Below are positions 1 to 11,459 of a stretch of DNA of 64,000 nt, in pieces; the first letter of the stretch is position 1, and every line of letters starts with the position of its first letter. The stretch comes from Ryuthela nishihirai (lineage: Eukaryota > Arthropoda > Arachnida > Araneae > Heptathelidae): the NCBI GenBank assembly GCA_038380435.1, contig JAWZYU010000009.1, forward strand, positions 64,943,901 to 65,007,900, in the 5' to 3' direction. A program made the position numbers and the translations under genes. The notes beneath the pieces are model-generated. The model made no database searches. It saw only the letters and a list, made by a program, of their open reading frames with translations, and was not told the DNA's origin.

Positions 1-139
1 ATTGGTGTCCCCTACTGACCGTGGGCAGGGCAGGGAATTTTGCAGAGATAAATCTCAACGCTGACCCAGCTGAGACTCGAACCTGGGAACTACAGATTAC
101 GAGCCTGGTGCGCTACCGACTGAGCCACCCCCGCCCCCT
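1..139 (-). mobile_element. SINE-A copy 1, cut by the window edge
   Basis: This is the tRNA-like head of the commonest SINE here. On the minus strand it reads a box A like TGGCTCAGTCGGTAGCGC, an anticodon-like loop CTCGTAA and a box B GGTTCGAGTCTC. The body of the element runs off the left edge of the window. Confidence 0.85.
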
Positions 140-144
140 GATAT

Positions 145-1110
145 ATTAAAGACTGCAGTTACTACGCCTATTTTTAAAAGTGGCAGTAGAATTAATATAA
201 CAAACTACAGACCTATTTCTACATTATAGTATAAGTTACTGCAAAAATTATTCAAAAATATACTTGAAGTATATTTATGAATGAATATAAAATTATGAAC
301 AATAAACAATTTTGCTTTCAGGCAAAAAAGAAACATTACTCTCAGGGATACCTAACAAACATAAATCATACAGTCTGAAATACTAATAAAACTATTTTAG
401 CTTTTGTTTTTTGTACCTGAAAAAAGGTTTTAATTTAGTAGACTATGAATTATTGTTAGATAAATTGAATAATCTCAATACAAGAGATTTTTGTCATAAC
501 TGGATCTCATCATGCTTAAAAAATCGGAAAATCTAGTAGTAAAATAAACTTTATGTTTAGTGATGTAAATTTTGCAAATTCTAGTATACCATAGTTCTCT
601 TTATGGACCAATACTTTTTAATACTTTACTAAATGATAATTTCCAAATAAATTTTTTGAGATATTATTGTATTTGCAGACGACACTAGTTTTATACATTA
701 CTGAGGATAATAAAAAAAAAGATGCAATACACAAAGACATGCATTTGCTACATAATTGGTTAAATAAAAACAAATTACTTTTGAATATAAATAAAGAAAA
801 ACATTAATTTCTCAGTTACATATAGATAAACTGATATTGGCAGAATTAGATACATTCATGTACTTGTAATAAGTTGAAAGATGGTTCATGTACTAAAACT
901 GAAAATGTTTCTGAAATTAAGTATTTTGAATTATATTTAGATAAACAGCTGTCATGGAATAGACATAGAACATGTGACTACAAAATGAAATATGTGATAA
1001 AATATCTTAATGAAAAAAAAAATGTTTAAGTATTTAAAACTTATTGCAATTTTACTATTCATGTGTTCAATCATATTTGCAATATCATCAACTTCTACAA
1101 AAGAGAAAAG
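145..1110 (+). pseudogene. Decayed Jockey/CR1-like LINE reverse transcriptase
   Basis: Broken frames on the plus strand still show reverse transcriptase motifs in the right order. They are a finger motif (IFKSGSRINITNYRPIST, about 175-232), a palm-like segment resembling GFNLVDYELLLDKL (about 428-470), the catalytic FADDTS at 672-689, a WLNKNKLLLN-like segment (about 757-790) and an LDKQLSWNRH-like segment (about 940-970). Many stops and frameshifts are present. The style (FADDT, NYRPIS) differs from the YADDL RTE-type LINEs elsewhere in the window and resembles the fragment at 26 kb. It is a dead remnant in an intron or flank of the host gene. Confidence 0.7.
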
Positions 1111-1378
1111 TGTAGTGTATGCTGCCTAGTTCATGACTCTTTCCTGTCTTTCAACTCTCAATAATTAAAGCTTGCTGGCAACTTTTCATTCATCTATATC
1201 TTATCTATTGGAAACAGAACTTATGCTCTTAAATGCGTACCTATAACAAATATACTGAAGTGAAGTACTTAGAAAGGAGAAATTGTTCTAAATGGCTCAT
1301 TTATATAATACTCCTCCATTCACACACAAAAAGAAAATTGCATGTGGAATTTTATGCACCTGTAGCCGAGAAGACTAC

Positions 1379-1412
1379 CCACCTCCCAATATTGATTAAT
1401 GGCATTGGCTAT
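1379..1412 (-). CDS. Candidate exon X of the split host gene
   Basis: A 34-nt open stretch lies between an acceptor (TTGCTTAAATAG) and a donor (G|GTAGTC). Read in phase 0, the phase left by the exon at 1598-1682, it encodes IANAINQYWEV and leaves one base. It is short and its acceptor has only a weak pyrimidine tract, so this is the least certain exon. If wrong, the next exon lies beyond the window. Confidence 0.4.
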
Positions 1413-1597
1413 CTATTTAAGCAACATTGCTTTCAGGAAAATTATCTTCATATGTGACTTCTCAAGCATAACATGTAGATGTGCTTTCAAGAATTTTAAA
1501 ACACTGAGCCAATGCTTTTTAATTTTATAAATGTAAAATATAAGTATCACTTTTTTTAAAAATAAGTATTTGTTCCCCATTATATAATGATATTCAC

Positions 1598-1682
1598 CTT
1601 GATTGGTCCCAATTCAACGTTTTCATAATGGAAATGTGCACACTCATCTAGCTTTGGAAATCTACTATCTCCAGAAGAATTT
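1598..1682 (-). CDS. Exon IX of the split host gene
   Basis: This 85-nt exon has acceptor TATCTCTTTATAG and donor AAG|GTGAAT. Its first base completes the arginine codon left by exon VIII (AG|A). It then encodes 28 residues, beginning NSSGDSRFPKLDEC and ending HYENVELGPIK, and exits in phase 0. Codon use is clearly protein-like and G+C is higher than in the flanks. The intron to exon VIII is only 191 nt, the shortest in the gene and free of transposons. I do not recognise the family. The next exon is either 1379-1412 or beyond the left edge. Confidence 0.8.
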
Positions 1683-1873
1683 CTATAAAGAGATAAAAAA
1701 ATACTAAATTAATTATAGAAATTATTCAATTCATGGGAAAAAAAACTATACTATATACTAGAGCACAAAACATTAATTACAGTTCAATTTATTAAAAAAA
1801 TTATGATAAAGAGTACATCTTATTCTCGCAATTAGTTATTTTGCCTCAGGTTTTATCAGTCTGGATTTTTCAC

Positions 1874-1994
1874 CTCTGAATATTCTTTTCTTCTTGAACA
1901 AAAATACCTAAATAATCAAGCCACAAGCTTTGGTGAATTTTTCTCAATAAATCTTCTGGGGATAATTTCTGTGGATGGCACTGGAATGCTTCTT
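1874..1994 (-). CDS. Exon VIII of the split host gene
   Basis: This 121-nt exon opens after TTTTTTGAG and closes at CAGAG|GTGAAA. An alternative acceptor 3 nt further in (GAGAAG) keeps the same frame. It takes one base (G) from exon VII to make a Glu codon and exits in phase 2. The peptide includes FQCHPQKLSPEDLLRK and LWLDYLGIFVQEEK, a helical-looking, well-ordered segment with no stops. An internal AG|GTATTT could serve as an alternative donor but would leave the wrong phase for exon IX. This is one of the strongest exons by coding appearance. Confidence 0.83.
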
Positions 1995-2045
1995 CTCAAA
2001 AAATGTAAAATGTAAATGTATAATATTTAAATATCTATAAACTTA

Positions 2046-2230
2046 AATCCCCCAAGCTCCTGCTTGCCACATAGGTTTGGCAGGAGCCTATCAGTATAAT
2101 GTGTTAATGATATCATTGAGGAAGGAAAAAGACCTCAACAGAAAAACAACACAGAAACATTCATATCTTAACAGGGGCTCAAATCGAAGTTCCTTTGATC
2201 AGTAGCTAAATGCATTAACCACTAAGCCAT
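2046..2230 (-). mobile_element. SINE-B copy 1, diverged
   Basis: The plus strand shows the 3' end (CCCCCAAGCTCCTGCTTGCC, then TTTGGCAGGAGCCTATCAG) and, at the right, the tRNA-like head with a degenerate box B. It is an old minus-oriented copy with many substitutions. It lies in the intron between exons VII and VIII. Confidence 0.65.
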
Positions 2231-2263
2231 CAAAACAGTTTATTTAAACTTAAAATTAAACTA

Positions 2264-4671
2264 ATTCATCATCATCATCCTCAAGCAGCCATGGGTTACG
2301 GAGGTCCAACCAGACCATGCAGTTTAATTCTCCAAGCATATCTATCCTAAGCTACATCTGCTGCATCCGGCCACTGCACACCAATTCTAACAAGGTCCTG
2401 TTTGACACTGTCTACCCATCGCATCCTAGGTCTGCCCCTCCTTCTGAGGCCTCTAGGCACACTGTTCATAACCTTATTCACCAATCTATAATTATCCATA
2501 CAGGCAACATGGCCAAACCAGCGGAGTCTCTCTCTGCACAATATGCTGCTTAAAGGAGGTTGCCGACTCCTTTGTCTAACCTCATCATTAATTACAAAGC
2601 TGAACCACCTAATGCCCAAGATACTGTGTAAGCATCTAGTTTCCTGTTATCTTGTTTACAAAGCATCCAAGTTTCACTACCATAACTAACCCTAGAAAGA
2701 ACCAAACTATTACACAGTCTAATTTTAGTCTTTAGGTGTATGCACCTATTTCTCCACACTCTCCATAGATTCTTAAAAGTCCCAGCAGCAATCCCTATTC
2801 ATCTGTTAATGTCATGCCACACATCACCAATATATGTTACATAGCTCCCAAGGTAATTAAACTGTGACACCTGCTCAAGACTGGGACCATTCAGATAAAC
2901 TGAATCACAGCCTGCCTGACCAATTTTCATCATTTTAGTTTTCTCTCTGTTTATATCCAAACCTACTCTACTGCCAGTCTCATCAACAGCTCGAATGAAA
3001 GAGTTCATCTCATCAACATCATTTGCCAAAAGGGCTAAATCATCAGCATAATCTAAATCAGAAATTTTCATATCTCCAGCCCATTTAAGTCCAAAATCTT
3101 TCCCTTGAAGTGAATTTCGCATAACATAATCAAAACCAAACTAAAGAGAAAAGGAGAGAAAATGCACCCTTGTCAAACACCAGAAGTAATGCTAAACCAA
3201 TTGCAACAAGCCTTACCGACTCTCACACATTGACTCAGTGTTATTACAGAGAGCTTTCATTAGGTTAACTAACTTGTCTGGTATACCATATGATCTCACA
3301 ATCAACCACAAATTATGATGATCAACAGAGTCGAAAGCCTTTTTAAAAACTGAAACTCTAAACATTTCTCAAGAATCTGCCTAAATGAAAATATCTGTCC
3401 ACACATCCCCTACCACTTCTGAATCCACATTGCTCATCACGCAATTGACTGTCAACCAGATTCTTAATTCTATTGAGCACAATCATGGAAAGAACTTTAC
3501 CTGGAACAGAGAGTAGGCTGATACCCCTATAGTTATCACAAGAACTGCGATCACCTTTTTTGAAAATAGGGATAATAATAGCTCTGGTAAAATCTTTAGG
3601 AACCATGCCTTTATCATAAAAGATATTCAGAATTTCAGTCATCTATGTGTTAACTGAAACATTACCAGCTCTAAGCATTTCTGTAGTAATTTCATCTACC
3701 CCTGGGGATTTATGAAGTTTAAGTTTAGAAATAGCCAAAATAACTTCAGATTGTGTTATAGGGCCAACATTAAAGCCACCAATGCATCTATCATCATTAC
3801 AAATAATGGGAGTAGAACTAACCACATTGTTTAGAACATCTCATAAATACTCAGCCCACCTAACCATGACAGAATCCTTACCTTCTATAACCTTACTTTG
3901 TTTATCCTTTAATCCTTGTATGCCTGTCCATTTTCTACCACATAAAACATTAACTATCTGGTACAGTTCTCTGCTGTTGTGCTGCCTAACTGCTTCCTCA
4001 GCTTTGTCAGCAAAGCCATCAAGCCAAAGATTCTTATCAGCAGCTAACTGATCCTTTACACATTTATTAAGCTCTCTGTAACCCTATTAGGACTAGTAGG
4101 GTACTGATTAAGGACATTCCTGCAGTTCCTTCTTTCTGAAATAAGCTCAAGTGCCTTATCACTTAAATAATTCTGCCTCCTCTGCTCCTTTTTTTGTAAA
4201 AGAGTGTTGTTAGTGTCCAAAAAAGCCTGTTTAAAATGATCCCATTCTTCTTCAACTTCAGTAGTAGGCAAACCATGACTATCATAATAACTAAGTAACC
4301 TATCATGGTAAGCTTTGGCTATAACTGTGTCTTTCAGAGCATCAGTAGTAAAAGTAAATTTTTTAACCCAGCACAACACTTTTTAAGTTGCAAGGCACTT
4401 TTAACAAGGTAATGGTCAGATCCAATTTCATCTCCCCTATATGACCTGGTATTCCTAACAGAACTAGCCCATTTGCTGTTAATAAATATATAATCAATCA
4501 TATTCTTATGCAGCCCATCAGGTGAAATCCATGTGTACTTATGTATGTTGCGGTGTTTGTAATATGTGTTAATTATTCTGAAACCATTGAGTTTACTTAC
4601 CTGTAGGAGACGTTGCCCATTGCCATTGCAGCTACCAATACCAAAAGAGCCTATCACCCCTCCCCTGGGAT
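2264..4671 (-). mobile_element. RTE-type LINE copy 1, 5'-truncated and broken
   Basis: This is a minus-strand non-LTR retrotransposon. From its 5' side it holds the end of the endonuclease domain (4334-4657: TWISPDGLHKNMIDYIF, then GSDHYLV), a linker, reverse transcriptase blocks (KSPGVDEITTEML near 3710; IIIPIFKKGDRSSCDNYRGI near 3520; GFRSGRGCVD near 3400; LDYADDLALLAND near 3040), and a C-terminal RWFGHVACMD-like segment ending near 2290. The 3' tail is a GATGATGATGATG repeat (2266-2278) rather than poly-A, as in RTE/BovB-type elements. Several frameshifts and stops show that it is dead. It is truncated within the endonuclease and meets an oppositely oriented copy at 4672. Confidence 0.82.
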
Positions 4672-5790
4672 TAACAGACGAATAGGGATTGCTGCCGGGA
4701 CTAGCTAGGGGTAGCTGGGAATGTTTCGGTTACCACATGGATGACTGAATTGTTAAATACCATTTATGGTCAAGGCATGGTTCCTAAGGATTTTACCAGA
4801 GCTATTATCATCTCTATTTTTTAAAAAATAGTGATTACAGTTCTTGTGATAACTATAGGTATATCAGCCTATTTTCTGTCCAGATAATGTTCTTTGCATG
4901 ATTGTGCTTATAATAGAATTAAGAATCTGGTTGACAGGCAATTGCTTGAGAGTAATGTGGATTCAGAAGTGGTAGGGGATGTGTAGATCAGATATTTCCA
5001 CTGAGGCTGATTCTTGAGAAATGTAAAGTTTCAGAAACCTTTGGTTACTACCTTCTTTGATTTCAAAAAGGCTTTCAACTCTGTTGATTGCCAAAATTTG
5101 TGGTTAATTTGGGATGTATGGCATACCAGACAAGTTAGTTAACATAATGAAAGCTCTCTATAATAACACTGAGTCATGTGAGAGTTGGTAAGGCTAGCAG
5201 CATTTGTATCTGGTGTTGGACAAGGATGCAATTTTTCTCCTTTTCTCTTTAGTTTGGTTATTGATTATGTTATGTGAAATTCACTGCAAGGGAAAGATTT
5301 TAACATTAAATGGTCTGGAGATCTGAAAATTTCTGATTTAGATTATGCTAATGATTTAGCCTTTTTGGCAAATGATGTTGATGAGATGAACTCTTTCATT
5401 CGAGCTGTTGATGAAACTGGTAGTGGAGTAGGTTTGGTTATAAACAGAGGGAAAACTAAAGTGATGAAAATTGGTCAGGCACGCTGTGATTCAGTTAATC
5501 TGAATGGTTGCAATCTTGAACAGGTGTTAGTTTATCTTGGGATCTCTGTAAACAGATACTGGTGATGTGCGGCATGAGATTAACAGACGGAGAGGGATTG
5601 CTGCAGGGACTTTTAAGAATCTATGGAGATTGTGGAGAAATAGGCGTATACACCTAAAGAATAAAATTAGACTGTATAATAGTTTGGTTCTTTCTAGGGT
5701 TAGTTATGGTAGTGAAACTTGGATGCTGTGTAAACAAGATAACAGGAAACTAGATGCTTTTGATTCTAGATGCTTACTGGCTCTGATTTG
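4672..5790 (+). mobile_element. RTE-type LINE copy 2, fragment, head to head with copy 1
   Basis: On the plus strand the same LINE resumes with a short misplaced piece (ATTAACAGACGAATAGGGAT near 4671, normally close to the 3' end), then the RT finger region (GTTCCTAAGGATTTTACCAG near 4777), and the palm with LDYANDLAFLAND near 5340, where the catalytic YADD reads YAND. It ends near KLDAFDSRCLL at about 5785 without the GATG tail. Frameshifts are frequent. The misplaced 3' piece at the junction suggests a rearranged insertion rather than two clean copies. Confidence 0.75.
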
Positions 5791-5796
5791 GTGTAT

Positions 5797-6660
5797 CTAT
5801 AATAAATACACAGATTATCTGTAGAAATAGACTTCAATAATGGTCTGGACAAACATCTGAAAAAATTATTGCTGACATGGCAGTAATCGAACTTGCAACT
5901 CTCTAGGGACATACCAGAGAACTCTACCATTAAACATGCATCATGCTAAAATCTTCCAGAATAAGACCTATAAATCTTGCACTTAGATGAGGCAGACCAT
6001 GTGCCATCTATACTTCAGGAGAGGCAACTTTTCCAATTGTTGCTAATGATTTAAATGTTAATGAGGAGGTCACACTTAAGTGTTCGTTATTGAAAATCCA
6101 TCCTAATAAATATACAGATTACCTGTAGACTTTTTACTGTAGTTCAACAAATGATTTCTGTAGTTCAACAATTATTACAAACATCTGAAAAGATGGTACA
6201 AATTATAGGTCTTATTCTGGAAGATTATTAGCATCTGATATTGGTAGAGTGCTCTAGCATATATCTAGAGAGTTACAAGTTTGATTCCCGCCACATCAGC
6301 GATAATTTTTTTCAGATGGAGCTTTAAGTTGTAATAATTGTTGAAGTCTATTCCTACAGGTAATCTGTGTATTTATTATGGATGGATTTTCAATAATAAA
6401 TGCTTAAGCATGATTGAGCTCCTCATTAACATCTAAATCATTAGCAACAATTGTAAAAGTTGTCTCTCCTGAAGTATAGATGGTGCAAGGTCCACCACAT
6501 CTCAGTGAAAGATTTATAGGTCTTATTCTGGAAGATTTTAGTGAGTGATACAAGTTTAATGGTAGAGTGCTCTGGCATGTATCTAGAGAGTAGTGGGTTT
6601 GATTCCTGCCACGTCAGTGATAATTTTTTTCAGATGTTTGTAATGTTTTGGGGTATTTTC
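5797..6660. repeat. SINE-C: cluster of tRNA-like repeats in both orientations
   Basis: At least three related units lie here: a minus-oriented one (about 5797-6128) and two plus-oriented ones (about 6137-6380 and 6349-6660). The plus units carry TGGTAGAGTGCTC (box A-like), a CTCTAG...CTAGAG anticodon-like stem and TTTGATTCCTGCC (box B-like), followed by GATAATTTTTTTCAGATG. Outer segments repeat TACAGGTAATCTGTG and TTTATTATGGATGGATTTTC. The central unit is bounded by a perfect 17-bp inverted repeat (6164-6180 and 6329-6345). Confidence 0.65.
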
Positions 6661-7016
6661 TTTCTAAGTGACTCTCTTATATGTATATAGTCACTGAAGG
6701 ATAAAGTTCGAAAGTTCAAATGTTTTCCTGCTGAAAAAAGTAAAAAATTATGTTGGCACAATTGCATGCATTGTGAGAAACCTGATACTTAAGGTTTAAA
6801 GAAATTTTATGTTTAGAACCACAGTTCAAATTCTTTGGATGTTTTAAGTAATATCATATGGATGACATGATGATGGACTGCAGAGAGCCTAATAGATGCT
6901 ATGTACAATGTAATAGCTATGGACTGCAGACTCGCAAGTTATGACATTTGATATCGTAACATACAGCAAAAGATGTGCTGCAGCATGCTAAATGTTAGCT
7001 CCAACTGGATATTCAC
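6661..7016. other. Intronic stretch, no feature seen
   Basis: AT-rich sequence between the SINE-C cluster and exon VII. I see no coding frame, element ends or strong repeat. Confidence 0.5.
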
Positions 7017-7054
7017 CTTCAACTGGATACCATCTACCAACATGGACATTCAAG
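7017..7054 (-). CDS. Exon VII of the split host gene
   Basis: This 38-nt exon lies between acceptor AAGATTTTATTAG and donor GTTGAAG|GTGAAT. Its first base completes AG|C (Ser) from exon VI. It then encodes LNVHVGRWYPVE and leaves one G for exon VIII. Taken alone it would be unconvincing. Its value is that it is exactly the phase 2-in, phase 1-out exon needed between exons VI and VIII, which do not join directly without a stop. Confidence 0.65.
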
Positions 7055-7498
7055 CTAATAAAATCTTGTGATAATAAGTTCCATGTGACCAGAAATATGG
7101 ACTTAAATGTGAAGTTTCTACTTTATATAAAAATAAGGTAAACAGTAAACTCAAAATGTAAGTAAATTAATAAATAGATCTATGCTGAATATTGTTATTC
7201 AACAGAAAGATAATGTCATATACTTACTATTAAGCCTGTACAATAATTTGTTTTATGCTTGTTGCTAATGTGATTTCAGTACTATGTATAGCATTGGTAC
7301 ATCTGAAATTAGCATTGTTGCTAGTAACCCAGTATGATAATGCAGCTGACATCTGTCTGAGGAATCCACCCCTCATATGAGGAGGTTCATCCCTTGTTAA
7401 TTATACAATGTAAATTCTAGATATTATATTATTAAACATATTCATTGTGAATATAGCTGGATATATTATGGATATATTTTATAATACACATCCTTTAA

Positions 7499-8457
7499 CC
7501 CTTCCAGTTTCCAGGACATATATAGTATATCCATTTTTAGTACAACAAAAAAAATCGATTGGCTTGATAAAAAATATATTTCTTTTTTTCCTTTGATGAA
7601 TATTTTATTAAACTATGACATAAATAATTTGCTGAAACCACCTGATTGCCATTTCTTTGAAGTGATATAAGGTATATTTTGCAACTCTCTAGATACATGC
7701 CAATTTGTTTATTAACATTACTCTCTGCTGAAGCAATCACCTATTTTAAGCTCAGAAGTTTGATTTCAACTATTATTAACAAATTTTTCCTTCAAGTTTC
7801 TAAAATCTCCTGATAATTAACAAAAAAATGCTATTTTTAAAAATTAGAACAGTTTGGAAGTATATGAAATATGTACTTTTTTTGGTATACTTACCATTGT
7901 AAAAAGTGTTATTAAAATTAATATTACTACAATGTCCAAATTTTGTACTTCAATAAAATTCAGTATTAATTCTCTTTAATTTGATATATAACATGACCTA
8001 TTTCTGTTGATTAGTTTTTTATTAAAATATTCTAAAGTTGACTTGTTTATTGGACTTTGCAACAAGCCTGGACTTTTCTCAAAGTATGATATGAAGAAAA
8101 AAATTTAAAAATGGAAGAAATGTTTACTTTAAACAAGGAAAAATTTTTTTTTGTTATTCAGAAATAGCTATTCATGTACATTATAATCATTACTATCTAT
8201 TAGTATTTTTAAATAAATTTTTATTTGTGTTGCCAGATTCATTTTTTTTTTTACTACATGACTAAAAAAAGTCCTATTAAAATAAAAATTATCCTTTTAG
8301 TTAAATATTTTATTTTCATAAAATCCAAAATTAAATGTTGATTAATTTAGCATATAACATGCCAAAATTCCTTTCATTAGTTATTTGACAAAAAAATTGT
8401 AAAGTTAAATTTGGCCTCTGAATCTAAACCAGTTTTTCAGGCTAGACACTGGAAGGG
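7499..8457. mobile_element. piggyBac-like non-autonomous element, 959 bp
   Basis: The left end is TTAA (7495-7498) followed by CCCTTCCAGTTTCCAGGAC. The right end is the inverted match GACACTGGAAGGG followed by TTCG, a degraded TTAA. CCCTT-type termini at TTAA sites are typical of piggyBac-like elements. The interior is very AT-rich and has no transposase frame, so this is an internally deleted or decayed copy in the intron between exons VI and VII. Confidence 0.6.
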
Positions 8458-8461
8458 TTCG

Positions 8462-9143
8462 AGTTCATTTTTGACTGGCATTATTATTTTTTTCATTCAT
8501 GATTCTTCTCATTGAAGGAGTATCATATGATTAACCCTTTGCACTCGAGAAGCGACCCTCACTCACCACTTGGTTTGATGCAGCAACTCGAATGGTGATA
8601 GAGGCAACAATAAGTAAATCTTATTGTATATATGCACTTCATAGTACAGCATTGTGTTTAATTAATATTATTATTTTAAACTTAGTCTGTATTTAGTGGT
8701 TATAAAAATTAAGCCAAATGATGAAATTAGTAGCAGTGAAGATGAGTTTCATTTTACGTTGTTTATGTATGATTTATTTTTATGTTAGTTGTAAAAAATT
8801 TCATAAACTTTTTAGCAAAAAACGTCAAGTTGCTACTTCCCTGTAGCAAAAAAACCTTCAGGTGCAGAGTTAATAGTCAACCAAATGTGATCAGCAAAGG
8901 TAAAAAAACTCAGCATAGAAAAAATCTATTGACAGAATCTGAAAATGATATGCTGATAGATCAAATCATCCTGCATAGAACTGTAATAACTAGGCTCATT
9001 TCATAAATTTTATTTAACCAAAGATGTTTACATGCTTAATGCCTTTCTATTACAACAATTAGTTTGAAATTTGTTTTTAATAATTTCCTTCCTCTGAAAA
9101 TTTAAACAGACTTGTATAAGAAAATAAAAGAAATAAAAATTAC
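8462..9143. other. Intronic stretch with one solitary piggyBac-like end
   Basis: At 8531 the sequence TTAACCCTTTGCACTCG looks like a second piggyBac-type terminus. I found no matching inverted end. A 74-codon open frame at 8782-9006 has no recognisable motif and is AT-driven. Nothing else is visible. Confidence 0.4.
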
Positions 9144-9273
9144 CTGGTTATATGTTTAATTTTGACACTGGGAGGGGCCATAAGAACAGATGAGCTGTCC
9201 ACTGTTATGCTTTCCTCTTTCTCCAGTGCACAGCCGGTGTTATCCTGCATATAAATTATCTCATCAAATACTT
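9144..9273 (-). CDS. Exon VI of the split host gene
   Basis: This 130-nt exon has acceptor GTGCAATTTTATTAG and donor ACCAG|GTAATT. It takes one G from exon V to form a Glu codon and then encodes VFDEIIYMQDNTGCALEK, ITVDSSSVLMAPPSVKIK and HIT,, exiting in phase 2. It is visibly G+C-richer than its flanks and stop-free in only this frame. The other two frames hit TAA within the exon. The frame also stays open upstream of the chosen acceptor as far as another AG, but that border would break the phase with exon V. No known domain recognised. Confidence 0.85.
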
Positions 9274-10151
9274 CTAATAAAATTGCACAGTTGCAACTAA
9301 TCTATTCAATAACAGGAGGAAAATTACAAACACGAACCTTAAGAATGACAGTTTTTGAAAATAGCATTGCATAACAACCATATTTGAAATTTACCAGAAC
9401 TTTATTAGAATTTTATTTTTTTTACTTTAATAATTTTTTTTTCACTTACAACACATAGGCCACAGAAGAATTCTAGAAGCTACTCCTAGCTCTTACAAGT
9501 CTTCTTGGATAAGGACATGCCCTACTAAGACTGGAGTAACTGCTGACAACTGCCTCAGATAGAACTAACTACAACACACACAACATTTTCCAGTAAAGTC
9601 ATAACTTCATTTATCAGCAAAAATCTTCAAGGGAATGGATTGCCATAACAATTAACGCACATGGAAATTAAACTCCTTTAGCTCCTAACATAATAAAATA
9701 TTTATATAGTCTATTTGAGCTGAGAATTTACAACTTAATATTACATGATATTCAGTTGTCTCTATTTCTAATTATTTTTGTCTGTGTATCGTTTTTCCTC
9801 ACAATTGTGCCTGCAACATTTGTTAAGCTCTAAAAATATATTTGAATCATTTGGGCCATAAAAATTATTTTGTTTTGAAAACAATTTTTTCAATTAAAAA
9901 GATTACTCTATAGGAACTTTTGAACATCAATGCGCTGATCTTTTTCCATCGGAATACCCATTAGTTAAAAAAATGAGCCAAGTATTTCCACATACTTTGT
10001 GACTAACGTAACACCTAGTGTATATGAAGTAATCATTTTCATTATATTACTTACTGTGTTTTTACATTTTTTTACATGAAGCCATAAATGACAAAATTCA
10101 AAAAATTTAAATCAGTTTATTGATTTGTTTCTTCAGTCTACAAAATCAATA
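9274..10151. repeat. Intronic stretch holding repeat family E
   Basis: About 9410-9570 (with CTAGAAGCTACTCCTAGCTC and AAGACTGGAGTAACTGCTGA) matches 31372-31520 with roughly 75 percent similarity by eye, so it is a dispersed repeat. The rest of the stretch is AT-rich with no gene seen. Confidence 0.5.
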
Positions 10152-10153
10152 TA

Positions 10154-11459
10154 CAGAGGGCATTTAAAAAGTTATTGATATGTGTCTGTAGATTTGCACT
10201 CATTCTTTCAAAGTTAATGAGCTATGACTTGTTTAAAAGCTTTCTAAACTTGTCATTATATGTTAAAAACAAAAGCCATATCATCATTTCTCTCTTCACT
10301 GGTGGCACTTAAAGTTCAGTCTGCAAATCTGTGCGTTGTTGCTGTGAAACCTACTAAAGACAGGGAAAGATTTTATATTTATACAAAGATGCAGCTTGGT
10401 GATGACATGAAAACAATTCATGCTGATTTATCACAGATATTTTGGGATCATGCCTGTTCATATGGCACTGTTTTGAGATGCATGCACAAATTCAGAACAC
10501 AGCAGAGCTTTGAAGACCTCCCTCGTGCAGGAAGATGAAAGGAGGCTGTGAACGAGAGAATCATTGCTGCTATTCACGAACTCATTAAGGAAAACACATA
10601 CAGCATCATTCAGGTAATAAGTTTAAATGTCAGTATATCGTTTGACAGTTTGGAAACAATTATCACCAAAATTTAAAGTTCCAAAAGATCTGTGCCAAAT
10701 GAGTACCCCACAAACTGAGAGAACAGCAAAACAAAAGTTAGAGTCAACTTGTGGAAGGAGATGCTAGCATGTTTGAACCTAGTGACCCCAAATGGTTAAT
10801 AGACACATGTGATGAGATATGGTTTTATTACAACTCCCAGAAAGACCAGCAACCATGCTTGGGTTGTGGAAGATAAACCGAATCCCCAAATACTTTGACA
10901 AGACTTTCACTCAAGGAAGAGGATGTTCACAATTTTTTTCAATTCCCAAGGAGTGGTTGCCATGAACATCTTATTTCAAAAAATTACTATAAATGGTCAA
11001 TATTACACCAACATTGTTTTGCCAAAATTGATTAAGGAGATGAAGGAGCGTCCAACAACAGGCGTGATAAGGGTTCTCCTCCTTCTATGGCAATTCCAGT
11101 GCTCACAAAACCTGGCACGTTGCGGCCTATCTGGAGTAGGTAAAAAGTCAAACAGCTACCCCATCCTGCAAATTCACCCGATCTTGCACCAGGCGATTTT
11201 TGGTTGTTTCATAAAATTGAAAAGGAGCTTTCTGGGACTCCTTTTTCAAGGGTGCAAGACCTTGCAAAATGCATTCATTCAGAGTTGCAGAGTATTTTGC
11301 AGCAGGAGTATCACAAGCATTCCAGAATTGCTGTAGACATCTGCAACTTTACATGGATTCTGGAGGTGTGTACTTTGAAGGACAGTAAAAGTTTTGTTGA
11401 GGTAAGTGCAATAGCTTTGTTCTGCAGATGTATGTTAAGAACTTTTTGAATGCCCCTCA
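10154..11459 (+). mobile_element. mariner element copy 1, full length, dead transposase
   Basis: Inverted ends CAGAGGGCATTTAAAAAGTT (left) and its counterpart AACTTTTTGAATGCCCCTCA (right) are flanked by TA on both sides (10152-10153, 11460-11461). The length of 1,306 bp is normal for a Tc1/mariner element. Broken frames give a DNA-binding N-terminus (10260-10538, ending SFEDLPRAGR), a segment with WVPHKLREQQ-like sequence in a shifted frame near 10700, a YYNSQKDQQP catalytic-core remnant near 10830, FFNSQGVVAMN near 10930 and a C-terminal KELSGTPFSRVQDLAK segment (11204-11300). Stops and frameshifts throughout make it inactive. Confidence 0.85.

Noticed and set aside
2317..2553. Plus-strand frame opposite LINE copy 1 (also 3782-4051, 12670-12861, 13337-13654)
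   Set aside because: Antisense shadows of the LINE coding strand.
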